A DNA stretch of 43,957 nt from Clostridia bacterium (GCA_021201905.1 JAJQEA010000194.1:1-43957); one strand, 5' to 3'. Numbered from the stretch's first letter, positions 16,474 to 25,812 are shown. Translations and numbers: made by a program. The notes: a model not told the origin generated them from the letters alone.

Positions 16474-16849
16474 AGAGTTTATCCTCCTGGTATATTTTAA
16501 ATATTGGAGATCCGCCGTTTTATGTCTCTTAAATTATACCAAAACTCTAGTGAGTATGCAATCAGGGCTGTAGGCAGGTTCTGCACACCCTTACGGGACG
16601 TTTCATGTGACGGCATAAAGCGCCGTCACGTTGAGCTTCGGCAAACCAAAACAAACTTTTTTAGCCACCTGATTTCTCTGACGCCCGCAATCCAGACGTG
16701 AGCATCAAAATGCAATCCACGTTACTATCCCGATTCTTCATAATCTGGCCTTGTGGTGGCGGATAATATGACCGTCACGTTATGTCCAACATCAAAAAGC
16801 ACCTTCCAAAACCAGAATTGCATTGTGCAAATCTGATTCTCTAGACCCA
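16474..16849. other. Gene-free stretch with an 8-bp hairpin
   Basis: GTGACGGC (16607-16614) pairs with 16622-16629 around a 7-nt loop, and GTCACGTT recurs at about 16775. Minus-strand reading gives a short piece (FWFWKVLFDVGHNVTVILS) that could be a gene tail but matches nothing I recognise. No promoter for the STAND gene is evident beyond AT-rich sequence. Confidence 0.5.
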
Positions 16850-17056
16850 CTATCTTTGTGGATGGTGAGCAGCCACCGGTTCACGGGTACATTTCTCTTT
16901 TTGGACGATCATAGATGACTTGATGATATAAAGGTTGCTGGTGCTGCCCCCGGCCTTGCTGGATTGATTCTGCTTTTCAATAAAGTCCAGTTCTTTCAGA
17001 TAGGTAACGGCGCGAATAACTGTACTACGGCAGCGCCCAACGGCCACCCCCCGCAT
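16850..17056 (-). pseudogene. Winged-helix replication-initiator fragment
   Basis: 68 codons with RSTVIRAVTYLKELDFIEK and GGSTSNLYII, the helix-turn-helix signature of RepA/DnaD-like initiators on conjugative elements. The upstream part of the domain is missing; the frame starts exactly at the spmA stop (TAGATG), so the real N-terminus has been replaced by spmA sequence. This probably marks one edge of the inserted DNA. Confidence 0.6.
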
Positions 17057-17689
17057 CTACCGGTCCATAACTTTACAGAATATCACCGCAACCACAGTGC
17101 TGATAAAGGTAGCCGCCAGGGCGGGACCCACTATAGCCGTGGGATTCACGCTTCCGTACTGGCTCCGGTACGCAATCATGTTCATGGGTATAAGCTGTAA
17201 GGAGGATATGTTGATAATGAGAAATGTACACATCTCATTGCTGGCCGTCCCCTCCTGTCTGGCCGCAGCGCTCCGGCCGGCTGAATCTTTTTGTCCGGCC
17301 GCGCCGCCCGTTCTGCACTCCTCCTCCACCTTTTTCAGCTCCTCCATGGCCTTTAAGCCGGCCGGTGTGGCGGCCCACCCCAGCCCCAGTATGTTGGCAA
17401 TCATATTGACGCTTATCTGCTTCCTTGCCTCTCCCTCCGGGTCCAGCTTTGGAAAAAGGAAGGTGAGTATTGGCCCCATTCTTTTTGCCAGCTGGTCCAC
17501 CAACCCGGAGCGGTGTCCGATTTCCAGTACCCCGGTCCACAGCGTCATGACGCCCAGCATGGTGATGCACAGCGTCACCGCCTCCTTTGATGCCTGGATT
17601 GCACCATCGGTCACAGCCGTCATCTGACCGTGAAGCGCCCCCCAGAGTATTCCCGTCAGTGTCATTCCTGCCCATAGATAATTCAGCAT
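17057..17689 (-). CDS. spmA: Spore maturation protein A (SpmA)
   Basis: 210-aa membrane protein of the nucleoside-recognition (Gate) family and partner of SpmB in spore-core dehydration. Motifs: LCITMLGVMTLWTGVLEIGH, ANILGLGWAATPAGLKAMEE and IINISSLQLIPMNMIAYRSQ. A Gly/Ala/Gln-rich linker of about 30 residues (CRTGGAAGQKDSAGRSAA) separates the two halves and makes it slightly longer than usual. The stop TAG touches the initiator relic rather than spmB, which is about 16 kb further on. The start is preceded only by GGCGGAAAAAC. Both spm proteins look intact, but co-transcription appears lost. Confidence 0.9.
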   Translation of the reverse strand: MLNYLWAGMTLTGILWGALHGQMTAVTDGAIQASKEAVTLCITMLGVMTLWTGVLEIGHRSGLVDQLAKRMGPILTFLFPKLDPEGEARKQISVNMIANILGLGWAATPAGLKAMEELKKVEEECRTGGAAGQKDSAGRSAAARQEGTASNEMCTFLIINISSLQLIPMNMIAYRSQYGSVNPTAIVGPALAATFISTVVAVIFCKVMDR

Positions 17690-17879
17690 GTTTTTCCGCC
17701 TGTTTCATGGCATTCTTATTCCATTCTATTCCCGGCCCCGCGGAATATACCCATACAGATACCCGATACGGATCGTTTCCCCCAATCTTTCCCAAATATT
17801 CATAATTGCCCCTTCTCCGTAAGAATTATTACACCGGATTGCGTAAAATTTACGGTTCTTTACGTTTACATAACTTCTA

Positions 17880-17908
17880 TTGACCCTGGAGCAGCTCCAT
17901 AGTATATT
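17880..17908 (+). promoter_or_regulatory. Promoter of the choline-binding-repeat protein
   Basis: TTGACC, a 17-bp spacer and TATATT. The spacer holds the dyad TGGAGCAGCTCCA, and CGTAAAATTTACG lies about 30 bp upstream; both could be operators. The leader to the start codon is about 130 nt. The rest of 17690-18045 contains no gene. Confidence 0.7.
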
Positions 17909-18045
17909 CTCACCATGTCAGTGATGACAACGTGCGGCGCCGGCCAGAACACCGGCGAAACGGCAGCCGCATCCCCCAAAAAGACAATTAAGGTGATAAT
18001 CCTGAAATCAATGGACTGAATGACAGACTGAAAGGAGACATGATT

Positions 18046-19470
18046 ATGAAAAGACAGGCAAAATGGTTTCTGATTCCATGTGCAGCCATGGCCCTGACCA
18101 TGGGAAGCGCACTGGTATCATTTGCAGCCACCGGATGGGCTGAGGAAAACGGCGAATGGGTCTATTATAACAACGATGGCAGCAAAGCCACCGATGTATT
18201 CAAGAAATCCGGCAACAACTGGTTCTATCTGGATTCCGACGGAAACATGGCTAAAAACCAGCTGATTGAGGACGATGACAATTATTTCTATGTCAACTCA
18301 GCAGGGGCAATGGTGACAAACCAGTGGCGTTCCATTGAAAATGAAGACTCTGGCTCAGATGAGCCGGATGAGTGGTGGTACTATTTCCAGTCCAACGGCA
18401 AGGCGGTAAAGAAATCCGGCAGCAGCGACAATGTGAAATTTGTCACCCTACCCACCTCCACCGGCCAGGTCAAGTTTACCTTTGACGACGAAGGACACAT
18501 GCTATACGGATGGATTGACGAGAGCGGGGAAATGCTGACCGATGACGACGCATGGAAAAGCAGCATGTACTATTGCAGCGATAACGGCGACGGCCGCATG
18601 GCCACAGGATGGAAGTACATTCCGGCTGTCAATGATGAGGATGATGACAGGGATGGAGACGGTTACTGGTTTTATTTTTCCACCAACGGCAAAAAGACCG
18701 TGGACAACGACTCCAAGAAAATCAACGGACGGAAATACCGTTTTGACGAAAACGGCGCAGCCCACTTTGAATGGTACAATAATCCCGGCACCGCATCCTC
18801 CTCTACTGTAAATAAATATTATAACACGGAGGAGGAGTGCTGGATGTCCACGGGCTGGTTCAAAACCGTTCCCAGCGAGGATGTGGACCCGGAGGCACAC
18901 GACGATGACGAGGCCCATTGGTTCTATGCCGAGTCAAACGGAAACCTTGTAACAGCCCAGATCAAAAAAATCAACGGGCAGTACTATGGCTTTGATGTAA
19001 ACGGAAAAATGCTTCAGGGCCTCTACCGCATTGAATTTGAGGAGAATGGAAAGACCATCCGCTCTGCCGAGGAAATCGAGGACGTAAACGAAATTCCGGA
19101 TGAGGACGAGGACGGCGTATTTGTATACTACTTCGGAGATTCCCCTAAGGAAGGAGCCATGAAAACAGGCACCATGACCATGGAAATTGACGGCGACAAA
19201 TATTACTACAGCTTTGAGAAATCCGGCAGCAAAAAGGGCGCTGGAACCGATGGCATTGACGGTGATTCCATCTATGTGAAGGGCAGAAGGCTGGAAGCCG
19301 AGGAAGGCACCAAATATCAGCCCGTAACCTATAAGGATGAAACCTACCTCATCAGCACATCCGGCAAGCTGGTAAAGAACAAGAAAAACGTAAAGGATTC
19401 CGACGATGTATATTATAAGACAGACAGCAAGGGCAGAATCGTGGATTCCGGCACGGAAAAGCTGGACTGA
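18046..19470 (+). CDS. Secreted choline-binding-repeat surface protein
   Basis: 474 aa from the ATG at 18046 (AAGGAG 8 nt upstream; the track's earlier ATG is too close to the site). Signal peptide WFLIPCAAMALTMGSALVSFA with cleavage near residue 29, then directly cell-wall-binding repeats through the whole length: GEWVYYNNDGSKA, NNWFYLDSDGNMA, DEWWYYFQSNGKAV, DGYWFYFSTNGKK and so on. Many linkers are strongly Asp/Glu-rich (NDEDDDRDGDG), hinting at cation binding. No catalytic domain is present, so it is a non-enzymatic wall-associated protein held by teichoic-acid choline or a similar ligand. It is divergent from spmA with its own promoter. Confidence 0.88.
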   Translation: MKRQAKWFLIPCAAMALTMGSALVSFAATGWAEENGEWVYYNNDGSKATDVFKKSGNNWFYLDSDGNMAKNQLIEDDDNYFYVNSAGAMVTNQWRSIENEDSGSDEPDEWWYYFQSNGKAVKKSGSSDNVKFVTLPTSTGQVKFTFDDEGHMLYGWIDESGEMLTDDDAWKSSMYYCSDNGDGRMATGWKYIPAVNDEDDDRDGDGYWFYFSTNGKKTVDNDSKKINGRKYRFDENGAAHFEWYNNPGTASSSTVNKYYNTEEECWMSTGWFKTVPSEDVDPEAHDDDEAHWFYAESNGNLVTAQIKKINGQYYGFDVNGKMLQGLYRIEFEENGKTIRSAEEIEDVNEIPDEDEDGVFVYYFGDSPKEGAMKTGTMTMEIDGDKYYYSFEKSGSKKGAGTDGIDGDSIYVKGRRLEAEEGTKYQPVTYKDETYLISTSGKLVKNKKNVKDSDDVYYKTDSKGRIVDSGTEKLD

Positions 19471-19578
19471 TGACTCCGGCTGATGGCTTCGATTGATGGC
19501 ATCAAATAATGGTCTGGATAAAGTCCCCACTTGACATCCCCCGGGGTACATGAGGTATACTGGTACTACAACATAACA

Positions 19579-19614
19579 GGGCGGCCCGGAATCTCTTGGA
19601 TTCCCGGACCGCCC
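19579..19614 (+). terminator. GC-rich hairpin between the surface protein and the YitT-like gene
   Basis: GGGCGGCCCGGAATC (19579-19593) pairs with 19599-19614 with one bulge; a few T follow at 19621. It is either the terminator of the upstream gene or an attenuator 43 bp before the next start. Confidence 0.6.
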
Positions 19615-19656
19615 CTAACCGGTTTTATAACCCATTTACAGAAAGGACGTTTTATT

Positions 19657-20340
19657 ATGAAGCAGCTGAAGAAGCTGGCTTGCCGCGCTGTACAGGAATT
19701 ATCCTTAACCTTTCCCCCAAGGACTGTGTTATCCATTATCCTCGGTACAGCCATTACCACCTTTGGTATCTACAATATCCACCAGCAGGCGGATATAACG
19801 GAGGGAGGTATTCTGGGACTGATACTGCTCTTTCATTTCTGGTTTGGCATGTCATCTTCCATACTGTCACCTGTGCTGGACGCCTTAAGCTATGCCCTGG
19901 GCTTTCGTTTCCTGGGCAAGGATTTCCTTAAGACCTCCATCTTTGCAACCATATGTATGGCCGGATTCTTCCGGCTCTGGGAACTGTTTCCCCCGGTACT
20001 TCCGAGTCTGGCTGATTACCCCCTTCTGGCGGCTCTGGCAGGCGGATGCTTCATCGGTACCGGCTGCAGCCTTGTGGTCCGCCAGGGAGCTTCCTGCGCC
20101 GGGGACGACGCCCTGGCCCTGGTCATCTCCAAGGTTACGGGCTGCCGTATATCCAGGGCATACCTGCTGACGGACATATCCGTGCTGGTGCTGTCCCTGT
20201 CGTATATCCCGGCAGGACGCATCGTATATTCACTTATAACAGTGACCGTATCCTCTTTTATGATTGACTTTATACAGAACTTCGGCAATCCCAAGGAGGA
20301 CGGGGACAGCAACAAGGAAACACTGGCGGATAACGGGTAG
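19657..20340 (+). CDS. YitT-family membrane protein
   Basis: 227 aa from ATG 19657 (AGAAAGGA upstream); the track start adds 42 residues translated from the hairpin. Five or six hydrophobic segments: ILGTAITTFGIYNIHQQ, GGILGLILLFHFWFGMSSS, FATICMAGFF, LLAALAGGCFIGTGCSLVV, SVLVLSLSYIPA. The pattern GGCFIGTGCSLVVRQGAS is typical of the YitT/DUF161 fold. The usual cytoplasmic DUF2179 tail is missing, making this the short form. The transported solute is unknown. It is convergent with the MerR regulator, 55 bp apart. Confidence 0.75.
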   Translation: MKQLKKLACRAVQELSLTFPPRTVLSIILGTAITTFGIYNIHQQADITEGGILGLILLFHFWFGMSSSILSPVLDALSYALGFRFLGKDFLKTSIFATICMAGFFRLWELFPPVLPSLADYPLLAALAGGCFIGTGCSLVVRQGASCAGDDALALVISKVTGCRISRAYLLTDISVLVLSLSYIPAGRIVYSLITVTVSSFMIDFIQNFGNPKEDGDSNKETLADNG

Positions 20341-20395
20341 GGATAAAGATACGGGCTATACCACCACCCAACAACCATCCCCAAGCTCTCCCATA

Positions 20396-21232
20396 TCATA
20401 CCGGGGACGCTATCCTCTTAAAAGGCATATAGATTTCCAGGCAATATGTAGTCCTGTCCTTTGCAAAAAAGGACGTCATATCATTGGCATAGACGCGCTC
20501 CGTGGGCTCCAGACCATGTTTATGGGCCCAGTGGACCATCTTGTGAATCATGTCAAAATCCGGAAGAGTATATTCTGATTCTATAATGGTATAGATACAT
20601 TCCGGTTCCTCGGTCATCGAATACAGACTCCGGTCAAACTCCTGGCCCAGCCCCTTCTCCAATTCCTCATAGAGCAGGAGCTGGGTTCCTTTTTCCTCCA
20701 GCTCCTGTCCCGTGTAGGTGAGTACATTATAAAAATAGGCCATATCCAGTCCCGCAATGGTGGAGGACAGCTTAAACCACGTTCTTAATCCCTCCTGCAG
20801 GTCCGAACAGTTGGCCATCACATATGCCTTGGGGAATTTCCTTATGGAGTACCTGCCCATGCACGCCTCTATGCGGCTTATATCCTTTTCCACCAGCTTA
20901 AGCCTCATAATTGCCTGGTTGTGCCGTCTGAGGGCTTCCTCCTCCTCAGCCATGCGCTGCCTGACATGCTGCCTCATAACGGATGTGGAGTTCTGTCCGC
21001 TCATCAGGCCCCCAATCTCTTCCAGGCTGGTATTCATCTTTCTGTGGTAAAGTATGTACATCAATCTGTAGATATCATCCTCCGAATAGTATCTGTATCC
21101 GTTTTCCTTCTTATCCGCGCGGATAATCCCTTTTTTTTCATAAAAACGCAGGGCATCCCTGCTGAGGCCGACCATCTGGGCCACGTCGCCTATGAGATAT
21201 CCCCCTGTTTTCTCCTCCAACGCTTTTTCCAT
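20396..21232 (-). CDS. MerR-family transcriptional regulator with ligand-binding domain
   Basis: 278 aa from ATG 21232, chosen because AGAGGGTG lies 5-10 nt upstream; the track start 11 codons earlier has no site. Residues 11-80 are a MerR winged helix (YLIGDVAQMVGLSRDALRFY, NGYRYYSEDDIYRLMYI), followed by a coiled coil (about 85-125) and a C-terminal domain of about 145 residues resembling GyrI-type effector-binding domains. It likely senses a small hydrophobic or cationic ligand and twists a 19-20 bp promoter. Its target is not evident; the YitT-like gene and the fatty-acid operon are neighbours. Confidence 0.85.
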   Translation of the reverse strand: MEKALEEKTGGYLIGDVAQMVGLSRDALRFYEKKGIIRADKKENGYRYYSEDDIYRLMYILYHRKMNTSLEEIGGLMSGQNSTSVMRQHVRQRMAEEEEALRRHNQAIMRLKLVEKDISRIEACMGRYSIRKFPKAYVMANCSDLQEGLRTWFKLSSTIAGLDMAYFYNVLTYTGQELEEKGTQLLLYEELEKGLGQEFDRSLYSMTEEPECIYTIIESEYTLPDFDMIHKMVHWAHKHGLEPTERVYANDMTSFFAKDRTTYCLEIYMPFKRIASPV

Positions 21233-21482
21233 CTTCACACCCTCTGTTTCATTCAGTTTTTTCATAGCTACATTTTAAAACCTTCCCATTTGAGGGTCAA
21301 TGGGCAGGTTGAAAATGAAAGAGAACCGTAATAAAAATGACAGATAGAATGGTCATGGCACAGCTTTGGATATCCGATGGTGGATAATGTGGATAACTTG
21401 TGAATATCTTTGTTAATTATCTGGGGATAAGGCTTGTCCATCTGTTCCTTACAACTAAAATTCCTTGTAAAATAAAGAAAAA

Positions 21483-21505
21483 AGAGCCGGCATTAAGCCA
21501 GCTCT
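21483..21505 (-). terminator. Terminator of the fatty-acid operon
   Basis: AGAGCTGGC and GCCGGCTCT pair (one mismatch) around a 5-nt loop, then TTTTTTCTTTATTTT on the minus strand. The stop codon of the last gene lies in the loop, so translation ends within the hairpin. Confidence 0.9.
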
Positions 21506-22626
21506 CCTGTTAATTCTTTCATCACGTTATCCACAGTATCAATTTTTTTTGCGCGGTAAGCATTGCTTCCGCAGAATAAAAGACCGTGGTCTGTATCCCC
21601 CTCTGCCGCATTTACCAGCGCCATGGTAATGCAGTAGGGAATGGTCCTGATGTCACAGTGCTCCAGGCACTGGAAGCAGGACTTGATGGCCGGCCTGCTG
21701 CCGCCCTTGATCCGGCTTAAGAACGGATTTAAGATTGCCCTTCCCGGCATGCCCACAGGGCTCTGGGTGATGACAATATCTTCCTTGCCGGCATTTATAT
21801 AAGCCTGCTTATAGGCGTCGGAGGCATCGCACTCCTCGGTCGTCACAAACCTGGTGGCAACCTGGACGCCGTCAGCTCCCAGCTCCAGCTGGTGCATCAC
21901 GTCCTCATGGGTATAGATGCCCCCTGCCGTGACCACAGGTATATGCCTGCCGTACTTGGCACCATATTCCTCCACCACCTTCATGACAGCCTTTACTTCC
22001 CTGTCATAGGCATCCTGGTCATAAGTGACTGGCACATCGGCGGTGTCTGCTCCATAGGCGGACAGCTGGTCCAGTGAGAATCCCAGATGGCCTCCGGCTA
22101 ACGATCCCTCCACCACAACCAGATCCGGGGCAATGTGGCATTTCCTGTCCCACATCTTACAGATGACCATGACTGACTTGGCAGATGACACAATGGGCGC
22201 CAGCTTAATCCTGCGGGCCGGCTTTTCCTCCATCTCGGCATAGGCGGCTTCCACATATTCAGGCAGGGATACAGGGAGTCCGGCGCCTGATATGATGATG
22301 TCGGCGCCTGCCTTCACAGCCTCCTTAACCCACATGTCATAGTGCTTGGTAGCCACCATGATATTGAAACCAATCGCGCCCTGGGGTACGATTTCCCTGG
22401 CCAGCTTCATCTCCCTGTGGATGGATCTTACGTTTACTTCCACGAAATTGGTGGTGAAATCCGGCTCCCTGAAGCCAATCTGGGCAGCTGATATGATGCC
22501 CATGCCGCCGGCCTTGGCCACGGCTCCGGCCAGCTTGTGCAGGCTGATACCTACTCCCATTCCTCCCTGGATGATTGGCTTTTCAACTACTAAATCCCCG
22601 ATTACCAATGGTTTTAAATCACTCAT
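21493..22626 (-). CDS. NAD(P)H-dependent flavin oxidoreductase (nitronate monooxygenase / FabK-like)
   Basis: 377-aa FMN TIM-barrel enzyme: PIIQGGMGVGISLHKLAGAV, GADIIISGAGLP, VVEGSLAGGHLG, VVTAGGIYTHEDV, GADGVQVATRFVTTEECDAS. It belongs to the 2-nitropropane dioxygenase/FabK superfamily but is longer than FabK, with a Cys-containing C-terminus (KSCFQCLEHCDI). Its ATG overlaps the accDA stop (TAATG), so it is the last, translationally coupled gene of the operon. Its role there is unclear: nitronate detoxification or an accessory enoyl-reductase-like activity. The true FabK is earlier in the operon. Confidence 0.85.
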   Translation of the reverse strand: MSDLKPLVIGDLVVEKPIIQGGMGVGISLHKLAGAVAKAGGMGIISAAQIGFREPDFTTNFVEVNVRSIHREMKLAREIVPQGAIGFNIMVATKHYDMWVKEAVKAGADIIISGAGLPVSLPEYVEAAYAEMEEKPARRIKLAPIVSSAKSVMVICKMWDRKCHIAPDLVVVEGSLAGGHLGFSLDQLSAYGADTADVPVTYDQDAYDREVKAVMKVVEEYGAKYGRHIPVVTAGGIYTHEDVMHQLELGADGVQVATRFVTTEECDASDAYKQAYINAGKEDIVITQSPVGMPGRAILNPFLSRIKGGSRPAIKSCFQCLEHCDIRTIPYCITMALVNAAEGDTDHGLLFCGSNAYRAKKIDTVDNVMKELTGELA

Positions 22627-24351
22627 TACATTCTCCTAAATCTCTGGTACCTGTGTTCCCTAAGCTCCTCATCGCTCATGGCGAGATACGTTTTAAAGAA
22701 CTCTGCCATGGCGCTGTCCATATATTCAGCGAGACGGTAGAGATTGTCCGTGCATGCTGGCTGTTCCTCAGGCACGATGCGTTCAATCAGCGTAAGCTGT
22801 AAAAGGTCCTTAGCCGTCACCTTCATAACCTTGGCGGCATCCGGCGCCTTCTTGCTGTCCTTATACAGAATGGAGGCAAAGCCCTCCGGTGAAAGGATGG
22901 AGTAAATGGCATTTTCCAGCATCCACACCTCGTCGGCCACAGCCATGGCCAGCGCACCGCCGCTTCCGCCCTCTCCGATTACAATGGAGAGCACCGGCAC
23001 CTTGAGGTCAGATATCTCAAACAGGTTTCTGGCAATGGCCTCTCCCTGTCCCCTCTCCTCTGCCTCCAGTCCGCAAAAAACTCCCGGCATATCCACAAAG
23101 CAGACTACCGGACGTCCGAAGGTCTCTGCCTGCTTCATCAGGCGCAGCGCCTTGCGGTAGCCGTCAGGGGAGGGCATTCCGAAGTTGCGGGTGATGTTGT
23201 CCTTGGTGTTCTTGCCCTTCTGCTGTCCGATGACCGTTACGGGCATACCGTGGAACATGGCAACGCCGCCCACAATGGCCCCGTCATCCTTAAAATACCG
23301 GTCCCCGTGGAATTCAATGAATTCATCAAACAGGGCGTTGATATAATCCGTGGCAACGGGACGGTCGGACTTCCTGGAGAGAAGCACCGTATCCCAGGCT
23401 GTTTTTCCACCGTCTGGCTGTAATTTAGATGGTTTATCCACAAACGTCCTGGCTGTCTCCACCGGATTCTTTAATTCTATATTCATCTTGTGGCTGCGGT
23501 GCATATACAGAATCTGGCCAATGACCCTTTTCTGCTCCTTCCGCTCCACAATCTTATCCACAAATCCATGTTCCAGCAGGAATTCAGAGCGCTGGAACCC
23601 TTCCGGCAGCTTCTGTCCAATGGTCTGCTCAATGACCCTGGGACCCGCAAATCCTATCAGCGCGTGGGGCTCTGCCAGGATGATGTCGCCCAGCATGGCA
23701 AAGCTGGCTGTGACGCCTCCCGTGGTAGGGTCCGTGAGCACGCTGATAAACAGCTGCCCTGCCTCATGATGACGCTTTAAGGCAGCGGAGGTCTTGGCCA
23801 TCTGCATCAGGGATACGATGCCCTCCTGCATCCTGGCTCCGCCTGAGCAGGCAAAGAGGATAACCGGCAGTTTTTCCCTGGTGGCGCGCTCTATAGCGTC
23901 GGTGATTTTTTCACTCACCACATGGCCCATGCTGCTCATGATAAAACGGGCATCGCAGACGCCCACGACAGCGGGATTTCCGTCAACTTTGCATTTGCCT
24001 GTGACAATGGCTTCGTTGAGGCGGCTCTTTTCCCTGGCAGCCAGGACCTTTTTCTCGTATCCCGGAAAATTCAGGGGGTTGGAAAAAGGCATTTCCTTGT
24101 TCCACTCCTCAAAGGTTCCCTCATCCGCCAGCATCTCGATACGGCGGTATGCATGAACACGGAAATAGCCGTTGCACTTGGGACATACGTAGTAATTGTT
24201 CTTTACGTCTTCCACATAGATTGGCTGCCCGCACTTGTTACATTTGCGCCATAATCCTTCCGGGATCACCGGCTCCTGGTCGGAACCGGCCTGGGGCTTA
24301 TATTTCGTATCTATTTTCGTATACGTTTTTTTTGAACATGTTCCGCAACAT
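22626..24351 (-). CDS. accDA: Acetyl-CoA carboxylase carboxyltransferase, fused beta-alpha subunits
   Basis: Transfers CO2 from carboxybiotin to acetyl-CoA, giving malonyl-CoA. AccD half: zinc ribbon CNKCGQ...CPKCN about residues 37-60, SGGARMQEGI, PTTGGVTASFAMLGD. AccA half after about 285: INALFDEFIEFHGDR, GEGGSGGALAM, YSILSPEGFASIL. Fusion of the two subunits occurs in a number of Firmicutes. The start is problematic. AAAGGA precedes an ATG at 24351 giving MLRNMFKK, but an A8 tract (24326-24333) puts that ATG one base out of frame. With A7 the gene would be 574 codons beginning MLRNMFKKTYTKIDTKYK. The track's ORF (from 24578) enters through accC and intergenic sequence and is not a credible start. 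Confidence 0.9.
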
Positions 24352-24369
24352 AGCAATTTCCTTTCTGCA

Positions 24370-24435
24370 TTGAGCACTTGCTTTGAGCACTTCGCGATAC
24401 TTAGCGGGGTCTTTCCCAGCTTAGTATCGTCGAAG
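24370..24435 (-). other. Structured accC-accDA leader: long hairpin plus direct repeat
   Basis: CGATACTTAGCGGGG (24395-24409) pairs with 24415-24429 in 13 of 15 positions, extendable outward by CTTCG/CGAAG. TTGAGCACTT occurs twice (24370-24379 and 24383-24392). It lies in the roughly 108-bp gap between accC and accDA, the only structured gap in an otherwise tight operon. It may be an RNA-processing or translational-control element. Confidence 0.6.
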
Positions 24436-24459
24436 TTTCCTTCCCCGGAGTAAGCAAAA

Positions 24460-25812
24460 TCACCGCACATAGTCCGGGAAATGCTTCTCAATAAAGCTGG
24501 TATCCGTATCTCCCTGCTGGAATGCGTCATTTTCCAGGATTTCGTACTGGAAGTTGATATTTGTCTCAATTCCCTCAATGATTACCTCGCCCAGTGCGCT
24601 GCGCATCTTGGAGATGGCCGCCTCCCGGTCCTTGTCATACACGATCAGCTTCATCAGCATGGAGTCATAGTTTGCAGGCACCTTGTAATCATTGTAAATA
24701 TGGGTGTCCACACGGACTCCGTTGCCTCCGGGGATGTGCACATTGGTGATGCGTCCCGGACAGGGCATGAAGTTTTTAGATGGATTCTCGGCATTGATAC
24801 GGCACTCAATGGCATGGCCTTCAATCCTCACATCCTCCTGGCTGACGCTTAAGGTTTCCCCTGCCGCCACCCGGATCTGCTCCTTAATCAGGTCCATTCC
24901 CGTGACCATCTCAGTAACAGGATGCTCCACCTGAATCCTGGTATTCATCTCCATGAAGTAAAAGTTCTTATCCTTATCTAAAAGGAATTCAATGGTTCCC
25001 GCGTTCTCATACCCCACTGCCTTGGCTGCCTTTACAGCGGTGTCGCCCATGGCTTTTCGCAGGCCGGGGGAAATTACATCACAGGGGGCTTCCTCCAGCA
25101 CCTTCTGGTGGCGTCTCTGGATGGAGCAGTCGCGCTCTCCCAGATGGACCACATTGCCGTGCTTGTCGGCCATGATTTGGAATTCCACATGCCTTGGCTT
25201 TTCAATGTATTTCTCAATATACATGGTGTCGTCGGAAAATCCCTTCACCGACTCCATCTGAGCCGCGTTAAACAGCTCTGTAAAGTCCTCCTGGCTCCTG
25301 GAAATCCTCATGCCCTTACCGCCGCCGCCTGATGATGCCTTAATCATCACCGGGAAGCCGATTTCTTTTGCCATGGCCAGACCGTCCTCCGCCGTGTGCA
25401 CCGGTTCCTTGCTGCCGGGCACCACAGGCACCCCTGCTTCCATCATGGTCTTTCGGGCTTCGGATTTATTGCCCATCTTATTGATGATTTCCGCGCTGGG
25501 TCCGATAAACGCAATATTGCACTCGGCGCACAGCTTGGCAAACCTGGCATTCTCAGACAGGAAGCCGAATCCCGGATGGATGGCGTCCGCCTTCATGGCC
25601 ACCGTGGCAGCCAGAATCCTCTCAATATTCAGATAGCTGTCCGTGGACGGCGCCGGCCCGATACAGATGGCCTCGTCAGCCAGCATAGTGTGAAGACAGT
25701 CCCTGTCAGCCTCGGAATATACGGCCACGGTCTGAATCCCCATCTCACGGCAGGCCCGGATAACGCGGACCGCAATCTCACCTCTATTGGCAATCAAAAT
25801 CTTGTTAAACAT
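24460..25812 (-). CDS. accC: Biotin carboxylase subunit of acetyl-CoA carboxylase
   Basis: 450 aa from ATG 25812 (MFNKILIANRGEIAVR; GGGAGAA upstream). It carboxylates the biotin on AccB using ATP and bicarbonate. The ATP-grasp domain shows the glycine-rich loop SSGGGGKGMRI, ERDCSIQRRHQK and FYFMEMNTRIQVEHPVTE; the C-terminal domain carries ECRINAENP. Normal length and no lesions. It lies 14-20 bp after fabZ. Confidence 0.95.
   Translation of the reverse strand: MFNKILIANRGEIAVRVIRACREMGIQTVAVYSEADRDCLHTMLADEAICIGPAPSTDSYLNIERILAATVAMKADAIHPGFGFLSENARFAKLCAECNIAFIGPSAEIINKMGNKSEARKTMMEAGVPVVPGSKEPVHTAEDGLAMAKEIGFPVMIKASSGGGGKGMRISRSQEDFTELFNAAQMESVKGFSDDTMYIEKYIEKPRHVEFQIMADKHGNVVHLGERDCSIQRRHQKVLEEAPCDVISPGLRKAMGDTAVKAAKAVGYENAGTIEFLLDKDKNFYFMEMNTRIQVEHPVTEMVTGMDLIKEQIRVAAGETLSVSQEDVRIEGHAIECRINAENPSKNFMPCPGRITNVHIPGGNGVRVDTHIYNDYKVPANYDSMLMKLIVYDKDREAAISKMRSALGEVIIEGIETNINFQYEILENDAFQQGDTDTSFIEKHFPDYVR

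Noticed and set aside
16607-16629. 8-bp hairpin as an attC or phage attachment site
   Set aside because: No integron integrase, no matching second copy at the other island edge, and no tRNA gene; too short to support an att call.
17235-17795. 186-aa ORF overlapping spmA in another frame
   Set aside because: Gly/Lys-rich out-of-frame reading of spmA.
24352-24578. N-terminal 75 residues of the 650-aa accDA ORF in the track
   Set aside because: They are translated from the accC 3' end and a hairpin-rich spacer, with no ribosome site and no similarity to AccD.
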